Below are positions 16,874 through 26,174 of a stretch of DNA of 64,000 nucleotides, piece after piece; position 1 is the stretch's first letter, and each line of letters starts with the position of its first letter. Made by a program: the position numbers and the translations under genes. The stretch is from Agrococcus sp. KRD186 (GTDB lineage Bacteria; Actinomycetota; Actinomycetes; Actinomycetales; Microbacteriaceae). The notes under the pieces were generated by a model that did no database searches, was not told where the DNA came from, and saw only the letters and a program-made list of their open reading frames with translations. The stretch covers positions 2,660,449 through 2,724,448 of the forward strand of contig NZ_JABFAP010000001.1 in the NCBI RefSeq assembly GCF_017168255.1. Reading direction: 5' to 3'.

Positions 16874-19800
16874 ATGACACAGACCGAGCCACGCCGCCGC
16901 ACCGCGCCGGCCACCGACGGGCCGCTCGCCGAGGCACTGGTGGGCATGTCGCGCTTCGTGCGCCGCGGCGATGTGTCGGAGGATCTGCGGGCGCTGTTCC
17001 TGAAGGGCGGTCGCGAGGGCGACGTCTTCTACCGCGACCGCTGGTCGCACGACAAGGTGGTGCGCTCCACGCACGGCGTCAACTGCACCGGCTCGTGCTC
17101 GTGGAAAGTGTACGTCAAGGACGGCATCATCACCTGGGAGGCCCAGCAGACCGACTACCCGAGCGTCGGCCCCGACTCGCCCGAGTACGAGCCCCGCGGG
17201 TGCCCCCGCGGCGCCGCCTTCAGCTGGTACACCTACTCGCCGACCCGGGTGCGCTACCCGTACATCCGCGAGACGCTCGCCCGCCACTACCGCGCGGCCA
17301 AGGCCCAGCACGGCGACCCGGTCGAGGCCTGGGCATCCGTCGTCGACGACCCGGAGATCTCGCGGGCGTACAAGCGCGCCCGCGGCAAGGGCGGCCTGGT
17401 GCGCACCACGTGGGACGAGGCGCTCGAGATCGCGGCGGCCGCGCACGTGCACACCATCAAGCGCTACGGCCCCGATCGCATCGCGGGCTTCTCGCCCATC
17501 CCGGCGATGTCGATGGTCTCGCACGGGGCAGGCTCGCGCTTCATGAGCCTGATCGGCGGCTCGATGCTCTCCTTCTACGACTGGTACGCCGACCTGCCGG
17601 TGGCCAGCCCGCAGGTGTTCGGCGACCAGACCGACGTGCCCGAGTCGGCCGACTGGTGGAACTCCAGCTACCTGATGATGTGGGGCTCGAACGTGCCGGT
17701 GACGCGCACGCCGGATGCGCACTTCATGACCGAGGCGCGCTACCGCGGCCAGAAGGTCATCACCGTCTCGCCCGACTACACCGACAACACGAAGTTCGCC
17801 GACGAGTGGGTGGCGCCGCACCCCGGCACGGACGGCGCGCTGGCGTTCGCGATGGGGCACGTGATCCTGAAGGAGTTCCTGGTCGATCGGCAGACCGAGC
17901 GCTTCGTCGACTACCTGCGGCGCTACTCTGACGCGCCGTACCTGGTCGCGCTCGAGCAGCGCGGCGAGCAGCTGGTGCCCGGCAAGTTCGTCACCGCGAG
18001 CGACCTCGGCGGCGAGGCGGCAGCGGCACCACGAGCCGACTTCAAGACCGTGCTGCTCGACCAGCAGGGCTCGCCGGTGGTGCCGAACGGCTCGCTCGGG
18101 CACCGATTCACGCCCGAGGACGAGGGCAGGTGGAACCTCGACCTGGGTACGACCGTGCCGCCCCTGTCGGTCGCCGACGTGCCCGACTGGGACGGCGCAT
18201 CCGCTGAGATCGCACTGCCCCGCTTCGACCTGGCCCCCGAGCCCGGGCAGGAGCACGCGGGCGGCTCCGGCGTGCTGCTGCGCGGCGTGCCGACGATGGA
18301 GGTCGCCGGGCGCACCGTCACCACCGTGTTCGACCTGATGCTGGCGCAGTACGGGGTGGCCCGCGCGGGGCTGCCGGGCAGCTGGCCGAGCGGCTACGAC
18401 GACGCCGAGGCGCCCGGCACGCCCGCGTGGCAGCAGGAGCTCACCTCGGTGCCGGCCGAGCAGGTCATCCGCATCGGCCGCGAGTTCGCCGACAACGCCG
18501 AGCAGTCCGGCGGCCGCTCCATGATCCTGATGGGCGCCGGCACGAACCACTGGTTCCACTCCGACACGATCTACCGCACGTTCCTGGCGCTGACGACGAT
18601 GACCGGCTGCCAGGGCGTCAACGGGGGCGGATGGGCGCACTACGTCGGGCAGGAGAAGGTGCGCCCGCTCACCGGCTACTCGCAGTACGCCACCGCCGCC
18701 GACTGGAACCGGCCCGCGCGGCTGGCGATCGGCACCGCCTTCTGGTACCTCGCCTCGGAGCAGTGGCGCTACGACGGGCTGCCGGCCGACCAGCTCGCCT
18801 CGCCGCTGGCGCGCGGCACCTTCGCGGGCCGCACCACCGCCGACTGCCTGGTGGAGTCGACCAAGCGGGGCTGGATGCCGAGCTTCCCGACCTTCTCGCG
18901 CAACCCGCTCGACCTGTGCGACGAGGCGGAGGCGGCCGGCAAGGAGCCCGCGCAGCACATCGTCGACTCGCTCACCGACGGCTCGCTGCACTACGCGGTG
19001 GAGGATCCCGGCGCACCCGAGAACTTCCCGCGCGTGATCTCCATGTGGCGCGCCAATGTGCTGGGCTCCTCCGGCAAGGGCAACGAGTACTTCCTCAAGC
19101 ACCTGCTCGGCACCGACGCGGCGGTGCGCGCAGAGGAGTCGGGGCCGGGGGAGCGGCCGCGCGACATGGTCTGGCGCGAGGAGGCCGCCAGCGGCAAGCT
19201 CGACCTGCTCATGACGGCCGACTTCCGCATGACCTCGACGACGCTGTTCAGCGACCTCGTCTTCCCCGCGGCGACCTGGTACGAGAAGTACGACCTGTCG
19301 TCGACCGACATGCATCCGTTCATCCACTCGTTCAACCCGGCCATCAACCCGCCGTGGCAGACGAAGACCGACTTCGACCTCTTCGGCGAGCTCGCCAAGC
19401 GCTTCAGCGAGCTCTGCGAGGGGCACCTGGGCGTGCGGCGCGACGTGGTCGCCGCCCCGCTGCAGCACGACACTCCCGACGTCATGGCCACCCCGCACGG
19501 CCGGGTGCCCGAGGGCGCCCCGCTCGTGCCGGGGGTGACGATGCCGAAGCTCATCGTGGTCGAGCGCGACTACCCGGCGCTGTACGACCGATGGCGCAGC
19601 CTCGGCCCGCTCACCGAGCAGCTCGGCATGACGACCAAGGCGATCACCTACCGGCCGGATGAGGAGATCGAGGCGCTGGGCCACAGCAACGGCGTCCACC
19701 CGTCCGGACGGGTGGCCGGTCGTGTGCGGCTCGACAGCGACAAGCGCGCGTGCGAGATGATCCTGGCCTTCTCGGGCACCAGCAACGGCAGGCTCGCGGT

Positions 19801-20623
19801 GCAGGGCTTCCGGCAGCTCGAGCAGCGCACCGGGCAGCGCATCGCGCACCTCGCTGAGGATCACGAGGGCTCCCGCATCACCTTCGCCGACGTGCAGCAG
19901 CAGCCGCGCAGCGTCATCACGAGCCCCGAGTGGTCCGGCTCGGAGCACGGCGGCCGCCGCTACACGGCCTTCGCGATCAACGTCGAGCACCTGAAGCCCT
20001 GGCACACGCTCACCGGCCGCCAGCACTTCTACCTCGACCACGACTGGATGGAGGAGCTGGGCGAGAACCTGCCCATCTACCGCCCGCCGCTCGACATGCA
20101 CCGGCTCTTCGGCGATGCCAAGATCGGTCACGTCGGCGAGGCGACCGGGCCCGGCGCCGGGCAGGCCGAGGTGGCGGTGCGCTACCTGACGCCGCACTCC
20201 AAGTGGTCGATCCACTCCGAGTACCAGGACAACCTGTTCATGCTGTCGCTCTCGCGCGGCGGCCCGACGATCTGGATGAGCCCGCAGGATGCCGGCAAGG
20301 TCGGGGTGCGCGACAACGACTGGATCGAGTCGTACAACCGCAACGGCGTGGTCGTCGCGCGCGCGATCGTCTCCCACCGCATGCCGGAGGGCACGGTGTT
20401 CATGTACCACGCGAAGGACCGCACGATCGATGTGCCGATCGCCGAGACGAGCGGCAAGCGCGGCGGCATCCACAATTCGCTCACCCGCATCCTGCTCAAG
20501 CCCAGCCACCTCATCGGCGGCTACGCGCAGCTCGCGTGGGCGTTCAACTACCTGGGACCCACCGGGAACCAGCGCGATGAGGTCACGACGATCCGACGCC
20601 GAAGCCAGGAGGTCGAGTACTGA
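16874..20623 (+). CDS. narG: Respiratory nitrate reductase, alpha subunit
   Basis: Catalytic subunit reducing nitrate to nitrite at a bis-MGD molybdenum centre, on the cytoplasmic face of the membrane. At 1249 residues it has normal length. The FS0 iron-sulfur site begins HGVNCTGSCSWKVYV near residue 67, followed by the NarG segment YPSVGPDSPEYEPRGCPRG. Further family blocks are SPIPAMSMVSHGAGSRF, MWGSNVPVTRTPDAHF with the molybdenum-ligand Asp region upstream (SFYDWYADLP), and GGWAHYVGQEKVRP. AGGAG lies before the ATG. The narH start overlaps its stop (TGATG). Confidence 0.97.
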   Translation: MTQTEPRRRTAPATDGPLAEALVGMSRFVRRGDVSEDLRALFLKGGREGDVFYRDRWSHDKVVRSTHGVNCTGSCSWKVYVKDGIITWEAQQTDYPSVGPDSPEYEPRGCPRGAAFSWYTYSPTRVRYPYIRETLARHYRAAKAQHGDPVEAWASVVDDPEISRAYKRARGKGGLVRTTWDEALEIAAAAHVHTIKRYGPDRIAGFSPIPAMSMVSHGAGSRFMSLIGGSMLSFYDWYADLPVASPQVFGDQTDVPESADWWNSSYLMMWGSNVPVTRTPDAHFMTEARYRGQKVITVSPDYTDNTKFADEWVAPHPGTDGALAFAMGHVILKEFLVDRQTERFVDYLRRYSDAPYLVALEQRGEQLVPGKFVTASDLGGEAAAAPRADFKTVLLDQQGSPVVPNGSLGHRFTPEDEGRWNLDLGTTVPPLSVADVPDWDGASAEIALPRFDLAPEPGQEHAGGSGVLLRGVPTMEVAGRTVTTVFDLMLAQYGVARAGLPGSWPSGYDDAEAPGTPAWQQELTSVPAEQVIRIGREFADNAEQSGGRSMILMGAGTNHWFHSDTIYRTFLALTTMTGCQGVNGGGWAHYVGQEKVRPLTGYSQYATAADWNRPARLAIGTAFWYLASEQWRYDGLPADQLASPLARGTFAGRTTADCLVESTKRGWMPSFPTFSRNPLDLCDEAEAAGKEPAQHIVDSLTDGSLHYAVEDPGAPENFPRVISMWRANVLGSSGKGNEYFLKHLLGTDAAVRAEESGPGERPRDMVWREEAASGKLDLLMTADFRMTSTTLFSDLVFPAATWYEKYDLSSTDMHPFIHSFNPAINPPWQTKTDFDLFGELAKRFSELCEGHLGVRRDVVAAPLQHDTPDVMATPHGRVPEGAPLVPGVTMPKLIVVERDYPALYDRWRSLGPLTEQLGMTTKAITYRPDEEIEALGHSNGVHPSGRVAGRVRLDSDKRACEMILAFSGTSNGRLAVQGFRQLEQRTGQRIAHLAEDHEGSRITFADVQQQPRSVITSPEWSGSEHGGRRYTAFAINVEHLKPWHTLTGRQHFYLDHDWMEELGENLPIYRPPLDMHRLFGDAKIGHVGEATGPGAGQAEVAVRYLTPHSKWSIHSEYQDNLFMLSLSRGGPTIWMSPQDAGKVGVRDNDWIESYNRNGVVVARAIVSHRMPEGTVFMYHAKDRTIDVPIAETSGKRGGIHNSLTRILLKPSHLIGGYAQLAWAFNYLGPTGNQRDEVTTIRRRSQEVEY

Positions 20624-22323
20624 TGAAGGTCATGGCACAGATATCGATGGTGATGAACCTCGACAAGTGCATCGGATGCCACACCTGCTCCGTCACGTGC
20701 AAGCAGGCATGGACGAACCGCACCGGTGTCGAGTACGTCTGGTTCAACAACGTCGAGACGCGGCCCGGCGTCGGCTATCCCCGCACCTACGAGGATCAGG
20801 AGAAGTGGCGCGGCGGCTGGAAGCGCACCAAGCGCGGCAACCTGAAGCTCAAGGACGGCGGCCGGCTCTGGAAGCTCGCGCACATCTTCTCGAACCCGAA
20901 GCTGCCCGAGATCCACGACTACTACGAGCCGTGGACCTACGACTACGACATGCTGCTCAACGCGCCCGCCGGCGACCAGATCCCGGTGGCGAAGCCGCGC
21001 AGCCTGCTCACCGGCGAGGACACCAAGATCTCCTGGTCGGCGAACTGGGACGACAACCTGGGCGGCTCCCTCGAGACGATGCAGGACGACCCGATCCTGC
21101 AGAAGATGAGCGAGAGCGTCGAGGCGGAGTTCTCGAAGGCGTTCATGTTCTACCTGCCGCGCATCTGCGAGCACTGCCTCAACCCCTCGTGCGTCGCGTC
21201 ATGCCCCTCTGGCGCGATGTACAAGCGGGCCGAGGACGGCATCGTGCTGGTCGACCAGGACCAGTGCCGCGGCTGGCGCATGTGCGTCTCCGGCTGCCCG
21301 TACAAGAAGGTCTACTTCAATCACCGCACCGGCAAGGCCGAGAAGTGCACGATGTGCTACCCGCGCATCGAGGTGGGGCTGCCGACCGTGTGCGCCGAGA
21401 CCTGCGTCGGGCGGCTGCGCTACATCGGGCTGGTGCTCTACGATGCCGACCTGGTCGCCGAGGCCGCCAGCGTCGAGGACGAGCACGCCCTGCTGGCCGC
21501 GCAGCGCAGCATCCTGCTCGACCCGAACGACCCGGCCGTGATCGAGCAGGCGCGCAAGGACGGCATCCAGGAGGACTGGATCGACGCCGCCCAGCGCAGC
21601 CCGATCTGGAAGCTCATCCAGCAGTACGAGGTGGCGCTGCCGCTGCACCCCGAGTACCGCACCATGCCGATGGTCTGGTACATCCCGCCGCTCTCGCCGG
21701 TCGTCGACGTGATCTCCGGCTCCGGCGCCGACGGCGAGGACGCCCGCACGCTGTTCGCGGCGATCGAGAAGCTGCGCATCCCGATCGCCTACCTGGCGGA
21801 GATGTTCTCGGCCGGTGACCCCGATCCCGTCGACCTGGCGCTGCGCCGCATGGCGGCGATGCGCTCGTACATGCGCGGGGTCAACCTCGACGGGGAGGGC
21901 GACGAGCGCATCGCACGCGCGGTCGGCATGCCCGGGGAGGACCTGCAGGAGATGTACCGGCTGCTCGCCATCGCGAAGTACGAGGAGCGCTACGTCATCC
22001 CGAGCGCGCACGCCGAGCAGGCGCACGACCTCGAGGAGATGGGCTGCTCGCTCGACTTCGAGGACGGACCGGGGATGGGCGGGGCCGGGCCGTTCGGGTC
22101 GTCCAGCGGTCAGAGCGTGCCGGTCGCGGTCGAGAACTTCCAGTCGCTCGAGGCGCGGCAGACCGCCGACCGGCCATCGAGCCCCGGACGGGTCAACCTG
22201 CTCAACTGGGATGGCAACGGCACCCCGCGCGGGCTCTTCCCGCCGAAGGACAAGGACGTGCCGCAGGGCGACATGGGCCCCGTGCAGAGCACCGGCAAGC
22301 GGAACAAGGGGAAGGACGTGTGA
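20623..22323 (+). CDS. narH: Respiratory nitrate reductase, beta subunit
   Basis: Electron-transfer subunit carrying three [4Fe-4S] and one [3Fe-4S] clusters between NarI haems and NarG. The 566-residue protein has CIGCHTCSVTCKQAW near residue 20, then CEHCLNPSCVASCPSG, CRGWRMCVSGCPYKKVYFN (Trp in place of one Cys, as expected for the [3Fe-4S] site) and CTMCYPRIEVGLPTVCAETC. The C-terminal 60 residues are a disordered, Gly/Pro-rich extension. The ATG overlaps the narG stop by one base; a second ATG 9 bases on is also possible. Confidence 0.97.
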   Translation: MKVMAQISMVMNLDKCIGCHTCSVTCKQAWTNRTGVEYVWFNNVETRPGVGYPRTYEDQEKWRGGWKRTKRGNLKLKDGGRLWKLAHIFSNPKLPEIHDYYEPWTYDYDMLLNAPAGDQIPVAKPRSLLTGEDTKISWSANWDDNLGGSLETMQDDPILQKMSESVEAEFSKAFMFYLPRICEHCLNPSCVASCPSGAMYKRAEDGIVLVDQDQCRGWRMCVSGCPYKKVYFNHRTGKAEKCTMCYPRIEVGLPTVCAETCVGRLRYIGLVLYDADLVAEAASVEDEHALLAAQRSILLDPNDPAVIEQARKDGIQEDWIDAAQRSPIWKLIQQYEVALPLHPEYRTMPMVWYIPPLSPVVDVISGSGADGEDARTLFAAIEKLRIPIAYLAEMFSAGDPDPVDLALRRMAAMRSYMRGVNLDGEGDERIARAVGMPGEDLQEMYRLLAIAKYEERYVIPSAHAEQAHDLEEMGCSLDFEDGPGMGGAGPFGSSSGQSVPVAVENFQSLEARQTADRPSSPGRVNLLNWDGNGTPRGLFPPKDKDVPQGDMGPVQSTGKRNKGKDV

Positions 22324-23015
22324 GGACCATCCTCCCGATGCCCACCCGGCGGCCGCGACTGCCGGGTGAGCTGCCGCCGCTGCGACTGAAGGCCGACCAG
22401 CGTGCGCGCACGCACATGCTGGCCTCGCTGCTGCTCGACTACCCGGATGCGGCGTGGTTCGACCGGCTCCCGTCGCTGCGCGTGCACCTCGAGGGCCTGC
22501 CGGCGCCGATCGCCGAGCCGCTCGATGGCTTCATGGATGCCGCCGAGCTGGCCGGGCAGGCGCCGTGGGAGGAGCAGTACGTGCTCACCTTCGACCTCAA
22601 GCGCAAGTGCAGCCTCTATCTGAGCTACTTCGCCACCGGCGACACCCGCCGGCGCGGGATGGCGCTGCTCACCTTCCTCGAGGCCTACCGCGCCGCCGGC
22701 TGGCAGTTCGACGCGCAGGAGCTGCCCGACTACCTGCCGGCTGTGCTCGAGTTCTCGGCGCTCAGCGGCTCCGACGTCGCCGCCGCGGTCATCACCTCCC
22801 ACCGCGAGGGCATCGAGCTGCTGCGCGCGGCGCTCGAGGACATGGACAGCCCCTGGGCGCAGGTCATCCGCACCGTCACACTCTCGCTGCCGCCGGTGGA
22901 CGAGCGCACGCGCGAGCGCTTCCGGCAGCTGGTCAGCGACGGGCCGCCGACCGAGACCGTCGGGCTCAGCATCGGGCTGGAGCCCTTCGTCGCGAACTCC
23001 CAGAACGGAGACTGA
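22320..23015 (+). CDS. narJ: Nitrate reductase assembly chaperone NarJ
   Basis: System-specific chaperone that holds apo-NarGH and allows molybdenum cofactor insertion before membrane docking. The 231-residue all-helical protein shows family features ASLLLDYPDAAWFDRLP, EEQYVLTFDLKRKCSLYLSY and DYLPAVLEFSA. The GTG at 22320 overlaps the narH stop and has AAGGGG upstream; ATG 22338 is an alternative start. narI follows after 3 bases. Confidence 0.95.
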   Translation: MRTILPMPTRRPRLPGELPPLRLKADQRARTHMLASLLLDYPDAAWFDRLPSLRVHLEGLPAPIAEPLDGFMDAAELAGQAPWEEQYVLTFDLKRKCSLYLSYFATGDTRRRGMALLTFLEAYRAAGWQFDAQELPDYLPAVLEFSALSGSDVAAAVITSHREGIELLRAALEDMDSPWAQVIRTVTLSLPPVDERTRERFRQLVSDGPPTETVGLSIGLEPFVANSQNGD

Positions 23016-23018
23016 CGG

Positions 23019-23777
23019 ATGAGCGCGATCGAGATCGTCCTGTGGGTGGCGGTGCCGTACGTGAGCATCATCGCCTTCATCGCCGGTCACATCTGGCGAT
23101 ACCGCTACGACAAGTTCGGGTGGACGACCCGCTCGAGCCAGACCTACGAGAACACGCTGCTGCGCTGGGGCTCGCCGATGTTCCACCTCGGCATCCTGAT
23201 GGTGCTCGCCGGCCACGTCGTCGGCCTGTTCATCCCGCGCGAGTGGCTCTACGCGATCGGCATCACCGAGGAGATGTACCACTGGGGCGCGACCGTGATG
23301 GGGAGCTTCGCCGCCGTGCTGACGCTCGCGGGCCTCGCCATCCTCATCTACCGCCGCCGCACCGTCGGCCCCGTCTTCCTGGCGACCACCGTGATGGACA
23401 AGGTGATGTACGTCTTCCTCGCCCTCACGCTCGGCTTCGGCACCCTCGCGACGGTCGTGCACCAGGTCTTCGGCTCCGGGTTCCAGTACCGCGAGACGAT
23501 CTCGCCCTGGCTGCGCTCGATCTTCGGCTTCCAGCCGCAGCCGGAGCTGATGGCGAACGTGCCGATCCTGTTCGAGCTGCACGTGCTCTCGGCGCTCGCG
23601 CTCTTCGCGCTCTGGCCGTTCACGCGACTCGTGCACGTGTTCTCGGCACCGGTCGGCTACCTGTTCCGGCCCTACGTCGTCTACCGATCGCGCGACGACG
23701 TGCAGGGCACCCGGGCGCCCAAGCGCGGCTGGGATCCGATCAGCACGCCCGACCCGCAGCGCCTCCGGCGGCCCTGA
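23019..23777 (+). CDS. narI: Respiratory nitrate reductase, gamma subunit
   Basis: Membrane cytochrome b that oxidises menaquinol outside and passes electrons to NarH. The 252-residue protein has five membrane segments; candidate haem ligands are in GHIWRYRYDKFGW, VLAGHVVG, and the C-terminal LVHVFSAPVGYL. It is the last gene of narGHJI. No nitrate/nitrite transporter or narXL-type regulator follows; instead the convergent P450 gene ends 51 bases away, across a GC-rich spacer holding two copies of GCATCCGTCACGC. Confidence 0.95.
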   Translation: MSAIEIVLWVAVPYVSIIAFIAGHIWRYRYDKFGWTTRSSQTYENTLLRWGSPMFHLGILMVLAGHVVGLFIPREWLYAIGITEEMYHWGATVMGSFAAVLTLAGLAILIYRRRTVGPVFLATTVMDKVMYVFLALTLGFGTLATVVHQVFGSGFQYRETISPWLRSIFGFQPQPELMANVPILFELHVLSALALFALWPFTRLVHVFSAPVGYLFRPYVVYRSRDDVQGTRAPKRGWDPISTPDPQRLRRP

Positions 23778-23828
23778 CGCGCCCACGCGCATCGCGCATC
23801 CGTCACGCCCGCGCGCCGCGCGCATCCG

Positions 23829-24914
23829 TCACGCATCGTGCCGCTCGAGCGCCGCCATGAAGCGGCGGTAGCCGCCGGCGGGCGGCGTCTCCCGCTCGAT
23901 GCCACCGTGCTCCTCGGCGGCGCGCACGCTGCCGGTGCGCAGCAGCTCGCGCGTGATCACGCGCAGCTGCAGCGTCGCGAGCGGCCGCCCCGGGCACACG
24001 TGCGGGCCGATCCCCCAGACGAGGTTGGCGGATGCGTTGCCGTGCGGGTCGAAGGCACGCGGCTGCGCGAAGCGGGCCGGGTCGACGTTCGCCTCGCGCC
24101 AGTCGAGGGCGACGACCTCCTCGTGCGCGACCGGACAGCCCGCGACCTCGGTCGCGCGGGTGGCGATGCGCCGGTTGGCGAGGAAGGGGTCGTCGAGGCG
24201 CAGGATCTCGTCCAGCACCGCATCCAGCTCGGCGTCGTCCGCCGCGGCCAGCCGCTCGGCGTGCTCGGGGTGCTCGGTGAGCCAGGCCACCACCACCCCG
24301 ACGCAGAGCGCCAGGGAGGCGAGGTCGCCGCCGGTCCAGTTCCGCAGCACCGACACCAGCACCTCCTGCGACAGCGGCATGCCCTCGGCGTCGCGCGTGC
24401 GCACGAGCTCGGTGGTGAGGTCGTCGGGCGCGTCGGCACCCATGCGCTCCTCCACCCGGGCGCGCACGATCGCGTCGAACCGCACGGCGACACCGGCCAG
24501 GCGGGTGCGGTCGCCCGATCGCGTGGCAGCCCGGTTGTCGGCGACCCACTGCAGCAGATCGTCCTCGATCGACGCCGGCCAGCCCAGCCAGGCTGACTGC
24601 GCCCGCACCGCGTACCGCGCGCCGAGCTCGCTGACCGCATCGAACGCGGCCCTGCCGGCCAGCTGCTCGAGTAGCTGCTGCGCGACTCGCACGAACGCGG
24701 GCGTGTACGCGGCGACGCGCTGCGCGTCGAGGAACGGGTCGAGCATGGCGCGCGCCCGCCGGTGCGCCTCGCCGTCCAGCCCGTTCGGCACCTGCAGGTG
24801 GCGGGAGACGGCGCTCGAGAAGGTCTCGGGGTCGGTCGCGACCGCGACCACCGCCGCGTGGTCGCCGAAGCGGCGGCTGACAGTGCGCGACGGGCGGGGC
24901 TCGTGAGCGGTCAT
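23829..24914 (-). CDS. Cytochrome P450 coupled to the molybdate operon
   Basis: A short 361-residue soluble P450. Visible landmarks are the K-helix ExxR (EILRLDD), the haem loop WGIGPHVCPGRPLA with the axial Cys, and an I-helix WTGGDLASLAL in which the usual acid-Thr pair is changed to Asp followed by Leu-Ala-Ser. No ferredoxin or reductase gene lies nearby. The start ATG overlaps the modC stop (ATGA), so it is translated with the molybdate transporter, and it faces narGHJI. A role in nitrogen-oxide metabolism, by analogy with the fungal NO-reducing P450 whose relatives are actinobacterial, is only a hypothesis. Confidence 0.88.
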   Translation of the reverse strand: MTAHEPRPSRTVSRRFGDHAAVVAVATDPETFSSAVSRHLQVPNGLDGEAHRRARAMLDPFLDAQRVAAYTPAFVRVAQQLLEQLAGRAAFDAVSELGARYAVRAQSAWLGWPASIEDDLLQWVADNRAATRSGDRTRLAGVAVRFDAIVRARVEERMGADAPDDLTTELVRTRDAEGMPLSQEVLVSVLRNWTGGDLASLALCVGVVVAWLTEHPEHAERLAAADDAELDAVLDEILRLDDPFLANRRIATRATEVAGCPVAHEEVVALDWREANVDPARFAQPRAFDPHGNASANLVWGIGPHVCPGRPLATLQLRVITRELLRTGSVRAAEEHGGIERETPPAGGYRRFMAALERHDA

Positions 24915-26140
24915 GCCTCCACGGTAGGCGCGGGCGCCGCGTTCGGCGAGCCCTGGTGTGGCACCAGCCGCAGCCGCTGCGGATCGATCGACACGCGCAC
25001 GCGCGCGCCCGGGCGCAGTGCCGGCTCGGCCGCGGTGCGCTCGTCGAGGTCGGCCGCGATCCCCGGCGCGTCCGGTGCAGCGCCGTCGAGGGCCACCACC
25101 ACCCGCAGGCCGGCCGGCAGCCGCAGCACGCGCAGCACCGTGGCCTCGCCGCCGAACTCCGCGCCACCGGCGCGCCCGGCATCTGCGTGGGTGCCGAGCT
25201 CCGTGCCACGGGCGGCCGCGGCGCCTGCGGCTGTCAGGCGCACGTCCGCTGGTCGCACGACTGCGGCCGCGTCGCCGTCGGCCGCAGTCGCGCCGTCCGT
25301 GCTCGCCGAGGCCTGCGCCCGCGCGTCGAGCCGGAGGCCGCCGCCGGCTGTCCACACGCCGTCCCGCACGACGCCCTCGATGCGGTTCACGTCGGCGAAG
25401 GCGGCAGCGAAGCGGGTCGCGGGCCGCTCCAGCACCGCGCGCAGCGCACCATGCTGCGCGACCCGGCCGTGCTCGATGACGACGATCCGAGCGGCGAGCG
25501 CCGCCGCATCCGCTGCCGCATGCGTGACCACGAGCGCGGTCGCTCCGCTCGAGGCGAGCTGCTCGTGCACGAGGGCGCGCACGTCGGCCGCGGTCTCGAC
25601 GTCGAGCGAGGTGAAGGGCTCGTCGAGCAGCACGAGCGCCGGCTCCACCGCGAGCGCGCGGGCGAGGGCGACGCGCTGCTGCTGGCCGCCCGAGAGCCGC
25701 TCGGGCGCGCGATCGCCGAGCCCGCGCAGCCCGACCCGGTCGAGCCACGCGTCTGCCCGCTCGGCCGCTGCCGCCTTCGCGACGCCGCTCGCCCGCAGCC
25801 CGAAGGCGACGTTCTCGCCCGCCGTCAGGTGCGGGAACAGCCGCGGGTGCTGGTCGAGCAGCACGACGCCCCTGCGGTGCGCGGGCAGGCTCCGCCGGGC
25901 CGTGGCGACCGACCGCTCGCCGATCACGACCTCTCCGTCGGCCAGCGGCGCCTCGCCCGCGATCGCCTGCAGGATCGTCGACTTGCCCGCCCCGCTCGGC
26001 CCGATGAGTGCCACCGCCTCGCCCGCGGCGGCGCGCACGTGCGCGCGCACGGTCATGCCGTGCGCGCGGTGGACGACGATGCGGGCGTCGAGCGCCGCGC
26101 CGCTCACCGCACGCTCCCCGGCATCGCACGCTCCCGGCAT
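24911..26140 (-). CDS. modC: Molybdate ABC transporter, ATP-binding protein
   Basis: Energises molybdate import with ModA and ModB. The 409-residue protein has Walker A GPSGAGKST near residue 49, signature LSGGQQQRVALARAL, Walker B LVLLDEPFTSLD, and a long C-terminal part with TOBE-like molybdate-binding segments interrupted by Ala/Gly-rich stretches. The start is uncertain because four near-identical 16-17-base units, each with GGGAG and an ATG or GTG, lie here: ATG 26140 (chosen, 14 bases past the modB stop) and GTG 26107 are in frame. The 3' end overlaps the P450 start. Confidence 0.92.
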   Translation of the reverse strand: MPGACDAGERAVSGAALDARIVVHRAHGMTVRAHVRAAAGEAVALIGPSGAGKSTILQAIAGEAPLADGEVVIGERSVATARRSLPAHRRGVVLLDQHPRLFPHLTAGENVAFGLRASGVAKAAAAERADAWLDRVGLRGLGDRAPERLSGGQQQRVALARALAVEPALVLLDEPFTSLDVETAADVRALVHEQLASSGATALVVTHAAADAAALAARIVVIEHGRVAQHGALRAVLERPATRFAAAFADVNRIEGVVRDGVWTAGGGLRLDARAQASASTDGATAADGDAAAVVRPADVRLTAAGAAAARGTELGTHADAGRAGGAEFGGEATVLRVLRLPAGLRVVVALDGAAPDAPGIAADLDERTAAEPALRPGARVRVSIDPQRLRLVPHQGSPNAAPAPTVEA

Positions 26141-26174
26141 CGCACGCTCCCGCTCATCGCACGCTCCCCGTCAT
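26105..26174 (-). repeat. Tandem ribosome-site/start-codon repeat at the modB-modC junction
   Basis: Four imperfect copies of GGGAGCGTGCGATGCCG-like units run head to tail. Start-type codons fall at 26174, 26157, 26140, 26124 (all ATG) and 26107 (GTG). Since units are 17 or 16 bases, neighbouring starts are in different frames; 26140 and 26107 read modC, while 26157 and 26124 open frames that end at a TGA about 26104. Confidence 0.75.

Noticed and set aside
16565-20509. Minus-strand open frame of 1,314 codons opposite narG
   Set aside because: narG on the plus strand is fully supported by motifs and length; the antisense translation is His/Arg/Val-rich noise.
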